A stretch of DNA of 38,217 nt from Rubrobacter sp. Its GTDB lineage: Bacteria > Actinomycetota > Rubrobacteria > Rubrobacterales > Rubrobacteraceae. Each line of letters opens with the position of its first letter. The first letter of the stretch is position 1. Position numbers and translations under genes: made by a program. The stretch lies in assembly GCA_016781705.1 (NCBI GenBank), contig JADDPV010000147.1, positions 1 to 38,217 on the forward strand, given 5' to 3'. Of the stretch, positions 16,140-24,569 are shown piece after piece. A model generated the notes under the pieces. The model made no database searches. It was not told where the DNA came from and saw only the letters and a list, made by a program, of their open reading frames with translations.

Positions 16140-17183
16140 TTAACGGGAAAAGAAGAACGCGAGGGCGGCGATGACGTAGACGCCGCAGAGCATCGCGCCC
16201 TCCAGCCAGTTGGACTTGCCGTCGAGGGCGATGAAACCGGTAAGGACGACCGCCGCGCCCAGGGCGCCGAGCTCCAGGGGGGTGAAGACGAGGTCCAGGG
16301 GGTGACCGAGGAGGGGGCCGAGGAAGACCAGGATCGGCGTGACCAGCAGCGCGACCTGGATCGAGGAGCCCAGGGAGATCGCCATCGAGAAGTCCATGTC
16401 GTTCTTGTAGGCGATCTGGACGCCCACGATGTGCTCGGCGATGTTGCCGACGATGGGCACGAGTATCACGCCGACGAAGAGCTCGGAGATCCCAATCTCC
16501 TCCGTCATCGGCTCTATGGCCCCCACGAAGGCCTCGGAGACGTAGGCGACCGCGGCGGTCGCCCCGATGAGCAGCGCGAAGGAGGCCGCCCTGCCGAACG
16601 GCGCGTGCCCCTCGCCGGTGGCGATGCCCCCCTCGGGGCTGCGGAAGTAGAAGACCAGGTAAAGGATGTAGAGGACGAACATCACCACACCCACCTCGAT
16701 GCTCAAGGTGGTGGGGGAGCCACCGCCTCTTTGGGCCTCGGTGGCGACGAAGATCGTGGGCAGGACCAGGGCGGCGGCGACGATGGCAAGCATCGAGGCG
16801 TTTATCCCGGCGATGGTCGCCGAGAAGCTCTGGGTACCGTTCTTCAGGCCCCCGATGAGCAGGCTGGCCCCCAAAACCAGGAGCACGTTCCCGATTATGG
16901 AGCCGATGATCGAGGCCTTCACTACCGTCGTGAGGCCCGCCGAGAGGGCGAAGATAGTGATGATCAGCTCGGCGGCGTTGCCGAAGGTGGCGTTGAGGAT
17001 GCCCCCGATGCGTGGGCCGGCGTGGTGGCCTAGGCTCTCGGTGGCCTGCCCCAGCACCCACGCGAGCCCTATGAGGGCCAGCGAGGTCAGGGCGAAGATG
17101 AGGAGCACCGAGGCGTGCAGCAGCTCCACGACGACGACCGCGATCGTCAAGGCGATAGTCAGGCCGTAAGCGACTCTTCTCAT
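16140..17183 (-). CDS. cax: calcium/proton antiporter (CaCA superfamily)
   Basis: This 347-residue membrane protein has about eleven hydrophobic helices and the two inverted alpha-repeat signatures: GNAAELIITIFALSAGL in the first half and GNIAEHIVGVQIAYKN in the second, both with the GNxxE core that binds Ca2+. It should exchange cytoplasmic Ca2+ for protons. ATG 17183 is chosen over 17210 because GGAAGGGA lies 8 bases upstream and the first helix follows at once (VAYGLTIALTIAVVVVE). TATAGA (plus 17220-17225) fits a -10. It is divergent from the PHP gene. The antisense of this gene also has long open frames, which I discount. Confidence 0.93.
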   Translation of the reverse strand: MRRVAYGLTIALTIAVVVVELLHASVLLIFALTSLALIGLAWVLGQATESLGHHAGPRIGGILNATFGNAAELIITIFALSAGLTTVVKASIIGSIIGNVLLVLGASLLIGGLKNGTQSFSATIAGINASMLAIVAAALVLPTIFVATEAQRGGGSPTTLSIEVGVVMFVLYILYLVFYFRSPEGGIATGEGHAPFGRAASFALLIGATAAVAYVSEAFVGAIEPMTEEIGISELFVGVILVPIVGNIAEHIVGVQIAYKNDMDFSMAISLGSSIQVALLVTPILVFLGPLLGHPLDLVFTPLELGALGAAVVLTGFIALDGKSNWLEGAMLCGVYVIAALAFFFSR

Positions 17184-17293
17184 CGGGTAATCCCTTCCGC
17201 GGATGGGCACGGCGCCGACTCTATACCCCGATGAACGCGCCCGGTATCCTATAAGATGAAGTAGGAAGACACCGGACCTCTAGGAGACGCCTT
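17184..17293. promoter_or_regulatory. divergent promoter region cax / PHP operon
   Basis: Minus strand: TATAGA at plus 17220-17225 would give a leader of about 30 bases to the cax ATG. Plus strand: TATAAG at 17250-17255 would start transcription near 17262, before AGGAG at 17282-17286 and the TTG at 17294. No good -35 hexamers are apparent. Confidence 0.42.
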
Positions 17294-18052
17294 TTGATCG
17301 ACTACCACCTGCACGTCATAGCCCACGGTGACCGGCCGATGACAATCGAGAACATCCTCACTTACTGCGAGGTCGCCAAAAAGCGTGGCATCCGCCAGAT
17401 GGGCATCACCGAGCACGACCGCTACCTCGACGACATAGACTTCGCCGCCTTCCAGGAAGCCCGCGAAGAGTCTGAAGACGTCGGGCTGAGGTTGGGCATA
17501 GAGATAGACTTCGTGCCCGGCGCCGAGGAGCGGATGGAGCGCGATTCCACTGCGCTCCCCTACGATTACGTGATCGGGAGCGTCCACCGCGTTCAGGGCG
17601 AGGAGGTGGACCACCCCGAAGACCGCGACATCTACGAGAAGATGGACGCCTACGACCTCTACGCGGCGTACTACGCCAACGTGCGCGAGGCCGCGCTCTG
17701 TGGGCGCTTCGACGTCTTGGGGCACCCGGACCTCATAAAAATATTTCGCACCTTCCCCGACCGCGACATAACCCCCATGCTCGAAGAGACCGCCGACGCC
17801 GTCGCCGAGTCTGGCATCGTCGTGGACGTGAACGCTGCGGGGTTGCGGAAGCCGGTGGGCGAGGTCTACCCCTCGAAGAAGCTCCTGGAAATGTTCCACA
17901 AGAGGGACGTTCCCATCATCCTCTCTTCGGACGCTCACGCCCCGGATCAGGTCGGGCTAGGCTACGAGACGAGCGTGAAGCTCGTTCGCGAGGTGGGCTA
18001 CACGCAGGTCGTCACTTTCAAGGACCGCGAGCGGGGCACGCTGGCGCTGTGA
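17294..18052 (+). CDS. PHP-family phosphoesterase, histidinol-phosphatase-like
   Basis: The 252-residue protein shows all PHP metal motifs in order: DYHLH (residues 3-7), GITEHD, the glutamate in GIEIDFVPG, GSVHRV, GHPDLI and SSDAHAP near the C-terminus. The closest functional class is histidinol-phosphate phosphatase (HolPase, HisJ/K type), but no his genes are in the window, so a different phosphoester is possible. TTG 17294 has AGGAG 7 bases upstream. The last bases overlap the alaX GTG (GTGA), so the two are coupled. Confidence 0.85.
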   Translation: MIDYHLHVIAHGDRPMTIENILTYCEVAKKRGIRQMGITEHDRYLDDIDFAAFQEAREESEDVGLRLGIEIDFVPGAEERMERDSTALPYDYVIGSVHRVQGEEVDHPEDRDIYEKMDAYDLYAAYYANVREAALCGRFDVLGHPDLIKIFRTFPDRDITPMLEETADAVAESGIVVDVNAAGLRKPVGEVYPSKKLLEMFHKRDVPIILSSDAHAPDQVGLGYETSVKLVREVGYTQVVTFKDRERGTLAL

Positions 18053-18759
18053 CCGAAGAGCTGTTCCTGCGCGACGCCTACCTCGAAGAGTTCGAGGCGA
18101 AGGTGCTGAGCCTCTCCGGCCGCGAGGTCGTCCTGGACCGCACGGCCTTCTACCCGGGCGGCGGGGGCCAGCCGGCGGACAGGGGCACTCTGGGCGTCGG
18201 CCCGATCGAGGCGAACGTCGTGGACACGCGACGCGACGGGGGACGGATCGTTCACGTCCTCGAAAGGGCGATACCGGAGACCGTGCGGGAGCTGAAGGGC
18301 GTCCTCGGCTGGGAGCGGCGTTACGCGCATATGCGCTACCACACCGCGCTGCACGTGCTCTCCGGCGTGATCTGGCAAAACTTCGGCGCGAAGGTCACCG
18401 GCGGCCAGATGCGCGCCGACCGCGCCCGCATGGACTTCTCGTTCCCCAAGGAGTGGACCGCTGGGGTGGTCAGGGAGATAGAGCGCCTCGCGAACGAGGC
18501 GCTCGCCGAGGGGCGCCCTGTTAGAGTCTACGAGCTACCGCGCGAAAAGGCGCTGGAGAACCCGGACCTCATCAGGACTCAGGTCAACCTCGTGCCGGAG
18601 CGGGTGAGGGTGGTGCGGGTCGTCGAGGTGGAGGGCATAGACGCCCAGGCGGACGGCGGGACGCACGTGGCGAACACGAGGGAGGTCGGGGAGATCGAGC
18701 TGACCGCCCACAAGAGCAAGGGGCGCCAGAACAAGCGCGTGGAGTTCGTGCTGCGATGA
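18049..18759 (+). CDS. alaX: AlaX-type alanyl-tRNA editing protein
   Basis: This 236-residue stand-alone relative of the AlaRS editing domain deacylates Ser- or Gly-tRNA(Ala). The first half (RTAFYPGGGGQPADRGTL) is the AlaX-M/AlaRS beta-barrel motif. The zinc site begins HTALHVLSG (HxxxH); at the second half of the site, where AlaRS has CGGTH, this protein has ADGGTHVANT, so Asp replaces the cysteine. The C-terminus ends HKSKGRQNKRVEFVL. It starts with GTG overlapping the PHP stop and itself overlaps the DUF192 gene by four bases. Confidence 0.9.
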   Translation: MTEELFLRDAYLEEFEAKVLSLSGREVVLDRTAFYPGGGGQPADRGTLGVGPIEANVVDTRRDGGRIVHVLERAIPETVRELKGVLGWERRYAHMRYHTALHVLSGVIWQNFGAKVTGGQMRADRARMDFSFPKEWTAGVVREIERLANEALAEGRPVRVYELPREKALENPDLIRTQVNLVPERVRVVRVVEVEGIDAQADGGTHVANTREVGEIELTAHKSKGRQNKRVEFVLR

Positions 18760-19319
18760 CGAGGATAGCCGCGGTTCTCGCCGTTTCCTTGCTTCTCATT
18801 GCCGGCTGCGGCGGCGAGGAGGCCGCGCCTGGAGCCACCCAAGACGCCGGGGCGCCCACGCAAACCACCGCGGCTCCGGCCGAAGAGACGGGTGCCGCCA
18901 CGGAGGGTGCCGGTGGGGAGGCCTCATCGCCGTCGGAGCTCCCTACGGAAGCCGTCGTCATGAGGACCTCCGGCGGGGAGGAGGTCGAGGTTCGGGTCGA
19001 GATCGCCGACGACGACGCCGAGCGCCAGAGGGGGCTCATGGAGCGTACCGAGCTCGCCGAAAGCGCCGGCATGCTCTTCATCTTCGGGCGGGAGCGGCCG
19101 CTCTCGTTCTGGATGAAGGACACTCTCATACCGCTCTCCATCGCCTACGTTGACGAGGACGGCTACATCGTGGACATCCAGGACATGCAACCTCTGGACA
19201 CGACCGGGCACCTGTCCGCCGAGCCCGCGAAGTACGCCCTGGAGGTCAACCAGGGCTTCTTCGAGGAGCGTGGTATAGAGGTGGGGGACAGGGTGGAGGT
19301 GCCGGAGGGGCTCCGCTAG
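18756..19319 (+). CDS. DUF192 lipoprotein
   Basis: The 187-residue protein starts with a lipoprotein signal (AVLAVSLLLIAGC, lipobox cysteine about residue 18), a low-complexity Ala/Thr/Glu linker to about residue 65, and a DUF192 domain (ADDDAERQRGLMERTEL, SFWMKDTLIPLSIAYVDEDG, ALEVNQGFFEERGIEVGD). DUF192 proteins are small envelope-associated beta proteins without an established activity. The ATG overlaps the alaX TGA (ATGA), closing a three-gene operon with PHP and AlaX. A functional link between the three is not evident. Confidence 0.88.
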   Translation: MTRIAAVLAVSLLLIAGCGGEEAAPGATQDAGAPTQTTAAPAEETGAATEGAGGEASSPSELPTEAVVMRTSGGEEVEVRVEIADDDAERQRGLMERTELAESAGMLFIFGRERPLSFWMKDTLIPLSIAYVDEDGYIVDIQDMQPLDTTGHLSAEPAKYALEVNQGFFEERGIEVGDRVEVPEGLR

Positions 19320-19470
19320 GGCGCGGACGGCCCGCCGGACGCCGAACCTCCCCGCAAGGCGCACGACCATGAAGGGGGCCGAGGCGACGACGGAGGCGGC
19401 GTAGAGCTCCATCGCCCCCACGTGCGCGGTTCGAGTGGTCGCCGCGGTCCACGAGGTGGACCACGACCGG

Positions 19471-19488
19471 GAAGCCTGATCAGGCTTC
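19471..19488 (-). terminator. 18-bp perfect palindrome over a stop codon
   Basis: GAAGCCTGA is followed directly by its exact complement TCAGGCTTC. The TGA stop of the broken minus-strand gene (plus 19480-19482) sits in its centre, as in terminators overlapping a stop codon. No T-run follows on either strand, so termination is uncertain; it could equally stop read-through from the DUF192 operon. Confidence 0.35.
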
Positions 19489-20069
19489 TCCGGCCGGCGC
19501 GAGCGGGAGCAGGTAGAAGGCGACGTTGAAGGTCGTGACGCCGAGCTTTCGGACGTAACCTCCAGAGCTTCGGCTACGGTCTGGCGCAGGGCCTCGCTCT
19601 CGATGCCCGGCCCGATCACGACGAGATCCTTCTCCTTGACCGGGGTGAGGCTGGCGAAGGCCCGGACGCTACTCTGGGCAGGGATGCCGAGATCCACTGG
19701 GTCCTTGAAGCGGATATCGCGCGCCAGATCAGGCGGACGTCCTCGCGCTCTATGCTCGTGGGCAACCCCCTCGCCTTCACCTTTCTATGGTCGGTCGTCG
19801 GCGACGACGTCGGCCAGCAGCCCGGCGAGCGGGAACTTTTCCCAGTCCGCGGGCGGGATGTGCTCGTATGAGACCTCCAGCCGGATGTCATCGTCGGGGG
19901 GTGGGTGGTCGAGGAACTTGTACGAAGGATCGCCGGGCTCCATGTGCCATCCGCGCGGGAAGTCGAAGCGAACCGCGCTCCGCCCGAGGACGCAGATCTG
20001 GTGCCCCGGCCTCGCACTCCACCCGTGGTCCGCCTTCAGCCTGAAGGTTTGTTTCTCCCAACGATCCAT
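19480..20069 (-). pseudogene. unrecognised gene with several frameshifts
   Basis: ATG 20069 opens MDRWEKQTFRLKADHGWSA and runs through GRSAVRFDFPRGWHMEPGD, SYEHIPPADWEKFPLAGLL. The frame then changes near 19790 (RGLPTSIEREDVRLIW), again near 19715 (FKDPVDLGIPAQSSVRAFAS, VKEKDLVVIGPGIESEALRQ) and again near 19560 (YVRKLGVTTFNVAFYLLPLA) before the TGA at 19480-19482. Joined, it gives about 190 residues with a natural codon pattern, so it was a real gene. I do not recognise the family. On the 3' side, 19320-19479 has a further open minus frame (MELYAASVVASAPFMVVRLA) of doubtful meaning. Confidence 0.55.
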
Positions 20070-20116
20070 GAGCCTCCCAACATCCTGACGGCCCCGCCCC
20101 CAACCGAAACCCCCGG

Positions 20117-21056
20117 CTACCTCCCGACGGTATTCTCTCCTTCGAGGTGGGTGTAGAGCGCCTCACGGTCTATCTCGGCCGGTAGCGGCCCGACGTTGGT
20201 CAGCTTTAGCTCCACGACCTTGCGGGTGAAGAGGGCGGCGGCTCTCCGTCGAGCGTGGCGACGAGGAATCCGGCCCAGAAGGAGTCGCTCGCGCCGGCGG
20301 CGTCCACCGCTTCCACGGGCCGCGCGGGGACGTGAGCGGTTACCTTGCCGCTCTCGGAGACGAGGGCGTCCTCCCCTCCCATCATGAGGACGACGGTTTC
20401 GGGGCCGAGGTCGTGGAACATCTCGACGTACTACTCGGGCCCGTGACCCGAGCCGAAGAGGCGCCGGGCGTCGTCGGCGGAGGGCTTGGTGGTGTCCACG
20501 TGGCGGTACGCTTCGGCGATAACTTTTCTGGCCTCCTTGTGGTCCGGCCAGACGCGCCGGCTATAGTTCGGCGTGAGCGAGACGAGCTTGCTCCTTCGCG
20601 GGCCATCGCGAAGGCCCGGAACACGGCGGAGCGGCACGGCTCGCGCGAGAGAGGGCGAAGGTCGAGGCGCGCACCACTTTCGCCCGCTCGACGACCTCCT
20701 CCGGCCTCAAGAGGTAGTCGCCGCTGCGGGCGATCTCGAAATCGGGTCTGCCGCTGGTAGAGGGGACGAAGGCGACGGTGGTCCATCACCAGGTACTCTA
20801 TGGAGACCCCGTGGCGCTGCAGCTCGCTCTTGATGAACTGCGCGAAGGCCCCGATGCCGGTCTTGGAGACCGCTGCCGATTCGCCGCCCAGCTTGGCGAA
20901 GTTGACAGCTATGTTGGCCGGCGAACCCCCGAGGTAGCGTCTGAAGGTCGTGGCGTTCCTGAGTCAGTCCGTCTGCTCCACGGAGATGAAGTTCACCAGC
21001 GTCTCGCCTATGGCGAGGAGGTCCAGGGGTGTCCCGGCTGAGCCTTCTATCCGTAC
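20117..21056 (-). pseudogene. PfkB-family carbohydrate kinase, multiply broken
   Basis: Pieces of a ribokinase-like protein occur in order over several frames: DLLAIGETLVNFISVEQTD, then after an in-frame TGA (20964-20966) TTFRRYLGGSPANIAVNFAK and VSKTGIGAFAQFIKSELQRH; PDFEIARSGDYLLRPEEVV; STFALSREPCRSAV; WPDHKEARKVIAEAYRHVD; a TAG at 20431-20433 inside GPE-YVEMFHDLG; the PfkB signature AVDAAGASDSFWAGFLVATL; and after another shift VVELKLTNVGPLPAEIDREA to the TAG at 20117. The parent enzyme would phosphorylate a sugar or nucleoside with ATP. At least four frameshifts and two stops make it clearly inactive as written, with no convincing start codon. Confidence 0.85.
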
Positions 21057-21322
21057 ACTCTACACGACCGGCCTCGCGCCTACCTCTCGAGCCCGGCACG
21101 ATTTTCTAAGATAGGCGATCGTCGGACGCCCAGACCCCTGGACGTCTCCCCAGAAGCACGCCTCTTCGTTCGGGCTCCCGCTCTTCGGTTGGGGCGTGGT
21201 TCTTATACCGGCCGTGCTATCGGGTAGAGTCGTTCTTATCGCCGCCGCCCGATGACACCGAGTGGTAACTGGCCGGCGGCGCGGGATCGCGCGGGGCGGC
21301 AGTACGCTCGGAAGGAGAGACG

Positions 21323-21997
21323 GTGAGGCGCGGGCTCATGTTGCTGGTGATCGGGGCGGTGCAGATCGGGCTCTTCGCGGGGCTCGCCGCCGCCGGGGTG
21401 ATGGACTTTACCGACGAGTTCGACTCCTTCGACGCCGCCCGGTGGTCGAAGGGGAATCACAACCTTGGGCGAAGCTACCTGGACCCGAACAACGTGAGCG
21501 TCTCGGGCGGGAGATTGCAGATAAAGCTGCCCAAGCGCACACTCAACGGCGGCGAGATCCGGTCCACCGCCCTGTACGGCTACGGCACCTACGTCGCCCG
21601 GATACGGGTCCCGCACGCGCCCTCGTCCGTCACCGGCTTCTTCCTGTACTACCCGCCGGACTACGCGAGCGAGATAGACGTAGAGATCTACAACGACTCC
21701 TCGCGCCGCCTCGTGATGCACAGCACCTACTCCGGCGGACGCCAGACCCACACGGAGACCGTGGGTCTGCCCTTCGACCCGACGGCTGGCTTCCACGAGT
21801 ACCGCTTCGACTACGCCCCCGGCTCTGTGCGCTTCTACGCCGACGGCCGGCTCATGCGCACCTGGACCGACGGCATCCCCACCGCCTCGATGAACCTCTT
21901 CGTCAACGCCTGGTACCCGGCCTGGCTAGAGGGTCGCTCGTCGCCCCGCTTCGACCGCTACGTGCTGGTGGACAGGATCCAGCACACCAGCCCGTAG
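21323..21997 (+). CDS. secreted GH16 beta-glucanase-like hydrolase
   Basis: GTG 21323 follows GAAGGAGAG at 21311-21319. An N-terminal signal peptide (LMLLVIGAVQIGLFAGLAAA) precedes a GH16 jelly-roll domain of about 200 residues, with FTDEFDSFDAARWSKGNHN, YGYGTYVARIRVPHAPSSVT and the catalytic motif SEIDVEIYND (Glu117 nucleophile, Asp119, Glu121 acid/base), followed by FHEYRFDYAPGSVRFYADG and MNLFVNAWYPAWL. It should cleave beta-1,3 or mixed-linked glucans outside the cell. The protein is a single domain without a binding module. The 266 bases upstream hold no gene. Confidence 0.9.
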   Translation: MRRGLMLLVIGAVQIGLFAGLAAAGVMDFTDEFDSFDAARWSKGNHNLGRSYLDPNNVSVSGGRLQIKLPKRTLNGGEIRSTALYGYGTYVARIRVPHAPSSVTGFFLYYPPDYASEIDVEIYNDSSRRLVMHSTYSGGRQTHTETVGLPFDPTAGFHEYRFDYAPGSVRFYADGRLMRTWTDGIPTASMNLFVNAWYPAWLEGRSSPRFDRYVLVDRIQHTSP

Positions 21998-22009
21998 ACC
22001 CCGTAACCG

Positions 22010-22498
22010 CTACCCGGAGATCCCCTTCTCCCGCAGCGCCCCCCGCAGCGCGCCCAAGAGGCGCAACAGCTCGCCCTGCTCCTCCTCGGAGAGCACGTCG
22101 AAGACCTCCGCGACCGCCGCCGGGTGCTCCTCGTACCGCTCGTCGCACGCCCGCGCCCCCCGATCGGTCATCTCGATCACGGTGGCCCGCCGGTCGGTGG
22201 GGTGGGGGCTGCGCCGCACCAACCCCTCTTTCTCCAGGGCGTCCACCAGCGCCGTGACGTTGCGCGGCGTCACCCCCAACTCGCCGCTAAGGTCGCTCAT
22301 GATTTTCGGCCCCCCACACCTCAACGCCGAGAGCAGCCGCATCCGGGCATAACTCAACCCGCCCTCAGGCAACCGCGATTTGATCCAGCGCATGTACGCC
22401 GGCCCGAACGCCGCAAATTCCCGGACTAGCCGCAGCCGAAGGTCCTCGCCGGAATCTCCCCCGGCCGTCCCAGCAACCCCTGTGAGCTCCCTCTCCAA
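22010..22498 (-). CDS. MarR-family transcriptional regulator
   Basis: The 162-residue protein has the winged helix-turn-helix of MarR: LSYARMRLLSALRCGGPKIM, LGVTPRNVTALVDALEKEGL (recognition helix) and RSPHPTDRRATVIEMTDRG (wing), flanked by dimerisation helices. It starts at TTG 22498 with a weak AGGA upstream; a consensus TATAAT (minus strand) lies about 32 bases before. It faces away from the DUF6069-DDN-SDR-ABC operon and is the natural candidate to repress it and itself in response to a small ligand. Confidence 0.9.
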   Translation of the reverse strand: MERELTGVAGTAGGDSGEDLRLRLVREFAAFGPAYMRWIKSRLPEGGLSYARMRLLSALRCGGPKIMSDLSGELGVTPRNVTALVDALEKEGLVRRSPHPTDRRATVIEMTDRGARACDERYEEHPAAVAEVFDVLSEEEQGELLRLLGALRGALREKGISG

Positions 22499-22524
22499 CT
22501 CGACAGCTATCCTACCAGAAGCCG

Positions 22525-22576
22525 TTGTGATTATATATTGTACTTATTCACTTTATACTATATCATAGCATCACAA
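22525..22576. promoter_or_regulatory. AT-rich divergent promoter/operator of marR and the efflux operon
   Basis: This is the most AT-rich stretch in the window. Minus strand: TATAAT at plus 22530-22535 is a consensus -10 for marR. Plus strand: TTGTAC (22538-22543), a 17-base spacer and TATCAT (22561-22566) form a good promoter for the DUF6069 operon. Inverted half-sites TTGTGAT (22525-22531) and ATCACAA (22570-22576) bracket both promoters. The arrangement suits autorepression by the MarR protein, though half-sites 38 bases apart may be separate binding sites. Confidence 0.5.
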
Positions 22577-22670
22577 AGGGATATATCGGAAGGAGGACGG
22601 CAGGTTCGAAGGTTGGGAGGTTAGGACTGCGTTGGGCGGTAGGGTTTGGCGCCTGGGAAGGAGGCCGATC

Positions 22671-23111
22671 GTGGAAGCAGGGATGGTCGGTGGTGTGTCG
22701 TCGGGGCGGGCGGCGTACCGGAGGCTGCTGTGGGTCGCGCCGCTCGCGGGCACGGGCGCGGCGGTCGCGAATGCGCAGATCTATCTGGTCGTTTCGGCGT
22801 TCGGGGCCATGCCTCTGGATGTCGTAGTGTCGGGGGGTGGGCCGGTCGCTCTCGGGCCGGTGGTCTTCGTTTCCTTTCTCCCCGCGCTCGTGGGGGCGCT
22901 CCTGTTCGCGTTGATGGGGCGTTTCACGCGGCGTCCGGTGAGGAATTTCCGCGTGGCGGCTGCGGTGGCGCTAGTGCTCTCGTTTGTCACGCCGTTCGCG
23001 CTGCCCGGCGCGCCGGTGGCTATGATCCTGGCGCTGCTGTCGATGCACGTGGTTGCGGCGGTCGTCATAACCGGCGTCCTCACGACGCTGGCGACGAGGG
23101 CGCAGGCTTGA
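22671..23111 (+). CDS. DUF6069-like four-helix membrane protein
   Basis: The 146-residue protein has about four hydrophobic segments (VAPLAGTGAAVANAQIYLVV, VVFVSFLPALVGALLFALMG, FRVAAAVALVLSFVTPFAL, VAMILALLSMHVVAAVVITG) and the FTRRPVRNFR loop seen in DUF6069 actinobacterial proteins. GTG 22671 is chosen because AAGGAGG at 22658-22664 lies 6 bases upstream. It is the first gene of the operon divergent from marR and overlaps the next gene (TTGA). Function unknown. Confidence 0.68.
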   Translation: MEAGMVGGVSSGRAAYRRLLWVAPLAGTGAAVANAQIYLVVSAFGAMPLDVVVSGGGPVALGPVVFVSFLPALVGALLFALMGRFTRRPVRNFRVAAAVALVLSFVTPFALPGAPVAMILALLSMHVVAAVVITGVLTTLATRAQA

Positions 23112-23619
23112 GCGCGACGGGGGACGCGGGGCGGTACGCAGCGTCCGCCGGCCGCTCCCGGCTTGCCGGGGCGGTCTTCCGGCTGATGGCCTGGACGCAC
23201 GTGCTTCCTCTGCAGTCTGACCGGCGGCGCTGTGGGCGGGAGGATAGGCGGCGTCCCGGTGGTGCTCCTCACGACGACCGGCCGCAAGACCGGCAAACGG
23301 AGGATCACGCCGCTCGTGTACCTCGCGGACGGGGAGGACCTGGTGGTCGTCGGCTCCGCGGGCGGCTTCAAGGACCCCTTCTATATAGGTGTCGAGCCTG
23401 CGCGCGAACCCGGAGGCCGAGGCGCAAGTCGGCGCCAAAAAGACGCGGGTTCGCGCCGCGGCCGCCAGGGGCGGGGAGTGTGATCTGCTGTGGCCCCGGC
23501 TCTCCGGGATGTTCCCGCGCTTCGAAGAGATGCAGCGAAGAGCGCCGCGCGAGCTGCCGGTGATCGTGCTGCGTCCCGTGGAGGGCGGCGTCGGGACGCG
23601 TGGTGGTCCCGGTTACTGA
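23108..23619 (+). pseudogene. DDN/nitroreductase-family (deazaflavin-type) protein, frameshifted
   Basis: TTG 23108 overlaps the previous stop. The first frame gives AGAVFRLMAWTHVL; from about 23212 another frame gives GGRIGGVPVVLLTTTGRKTG and RRITPLVYLADGEDLVVVGS; from about 23385 a third frame gives LRANPEAEAQVGAKKTRVRA and FEEMQRRAPRELPVIVLRPV. In sum this is a complete member of the deazaflavin (F420)-dependent nitroreductase family (PF04075-like) of about 170 residues, closely resembling the gene at 27189. Two frameshifts break it as written. Confidence 0.75.
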
Positions 23620-23696
23620 CCGGGAGCGGCGGTCGGGACGATACTCTTTCGCGGTGTAGACTCGACAAAGGAAGACTCGTAGCGAGAAGGAGAAGC

Positions 23697-24569
23697 GTGG
23701 TAGAGAAGAACGGCGGCGTAGACGGGAAGGTCGCCCTGATCACGGGCGGGACCGGCGGCATCGGCAAGGCCGCGGCGATGGCGCTCGCCGCGATGGGCGC
23801 CGAGGTGGTAGTGACCGGGCGCGACAAAGAGCGGGGCGAGAGGGCACTCGAGGAGATCCGGGACAAGTCCGGCAACCAGAAGGTCTCGCTCCTGCTCGCC
23901 GACCTCGCCGTGCAGGCCGAGGTGCGGCGTCTGGCGCAGGAGTTCCGGGATCGTCACGACCGGCTCGACGTCCTCGTCAACAACGCCGGGCTCATCCTCT
24001 CGGAGCGCACCGAGACACCGGACGGCATCGAGAAGACGCTCGCGATCAACCACCTCGCCCCATTCCTCCTCACCAACCTCCTGCTCGACCTGCTGAAAGC
24101 GAGCGCACCCAGCCGGGTCGTCACCGTCTCCTCGGGGGCGGAGCGCACGGGCCGGATGGACTTCGACGACCTGCAGAGCAGGAAGCGTTACGGTGGGTTC
24201 CGGGTCTACGGGACGACCAAGCTCGCCAACATCATGTTCACCTTCGAGCTGGCAAGGCGCCTGCAAGGCACGGGGGTGACGGCGACCTGCCTGCACCCCG
24301 GCGCGGTCAACACCAGCTTCGGCGCGAACAACCGCGGTCTCTCGATGCTCGTGTTCCGACTCTTCAAGCCATTCATGAAGACGCCCGAGGGAGGCGCGGA
24401 CACGCTCGTGTACCTCGCCGCCTCGCCCGAGGTCGAGGGGATGACCGGCAAGTACCTCGCCGACCGCAAGGTCATAACAGCGTCCCAGACCGCCTACGAC
24501 GAAGCGGCCCGCGAGAGGCTGTGGGAGGAGAGCGAGAAGCTCACCGGCCTGAAGCGGGTCGTGGCTTAG
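23697..24569 (+). CDS. short-chain dehydrogenase/reductase (retinol dehydrogenase-like)
   Basis: GTG 23697 has GAAGGAG just upstream; the open frame reaches farther 5', but that part is not SDR-like. The 290-residue protein shows the Rossmann motif ALITGGTGGIGKAAAMALA, NNAG in VLVNNAGLIL, the catalytic serine in VVTVSSGAERTG and YxxxK as VYGTTKLANIMFTFELARRL, typical of RDH/protochlorophyllide-reductase-like SDRs using NADP(H). It is the third gene of the marR-divergent operon and overlaps the ABC ATPase start (TAGTG). Substrate unknown. Confidence 0.9.
   Translation: MVEKNGGVDGKVALITGGTGGIGKAAAMALAAMGAEVVVTGRDKERGERALEEIRDKSGNQKVSLLLADLAVQAEVRRLAQEFRDRHDRLDVLVNNAGLILSERTETPDGIEKTLAINHLAPFLLTNLLLDLLKASAPSRVVTVSSGAERTGRMDFDDLQSRKRYGGFRVYGTTKLANIMFTFELARRLQGTGVTATCLHPGAVNTSFGANNRGLSMLVFRLFKPFMKTPEGGADTLVYLAASPEVEGMTGKYLADRKVITASQTAYDEAARERLWEESEKLTGLKRVVA

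Noticed and set aside
16014-17033. A 339-codon plus-strand frame opposite the cax gene
   Set aside because: It is highly charged and glycine/aspartate-rich without domain features, and complementary to an obvious CaCA transporter.
23490-23696. Longer N-terminus for the SDR (open frame from 23490)
   Set aside because: The extra part is Arg-rich shadow of the DDN-family pseudogene; a GTG with a ribosome site at 23697 fits the SDR fold.
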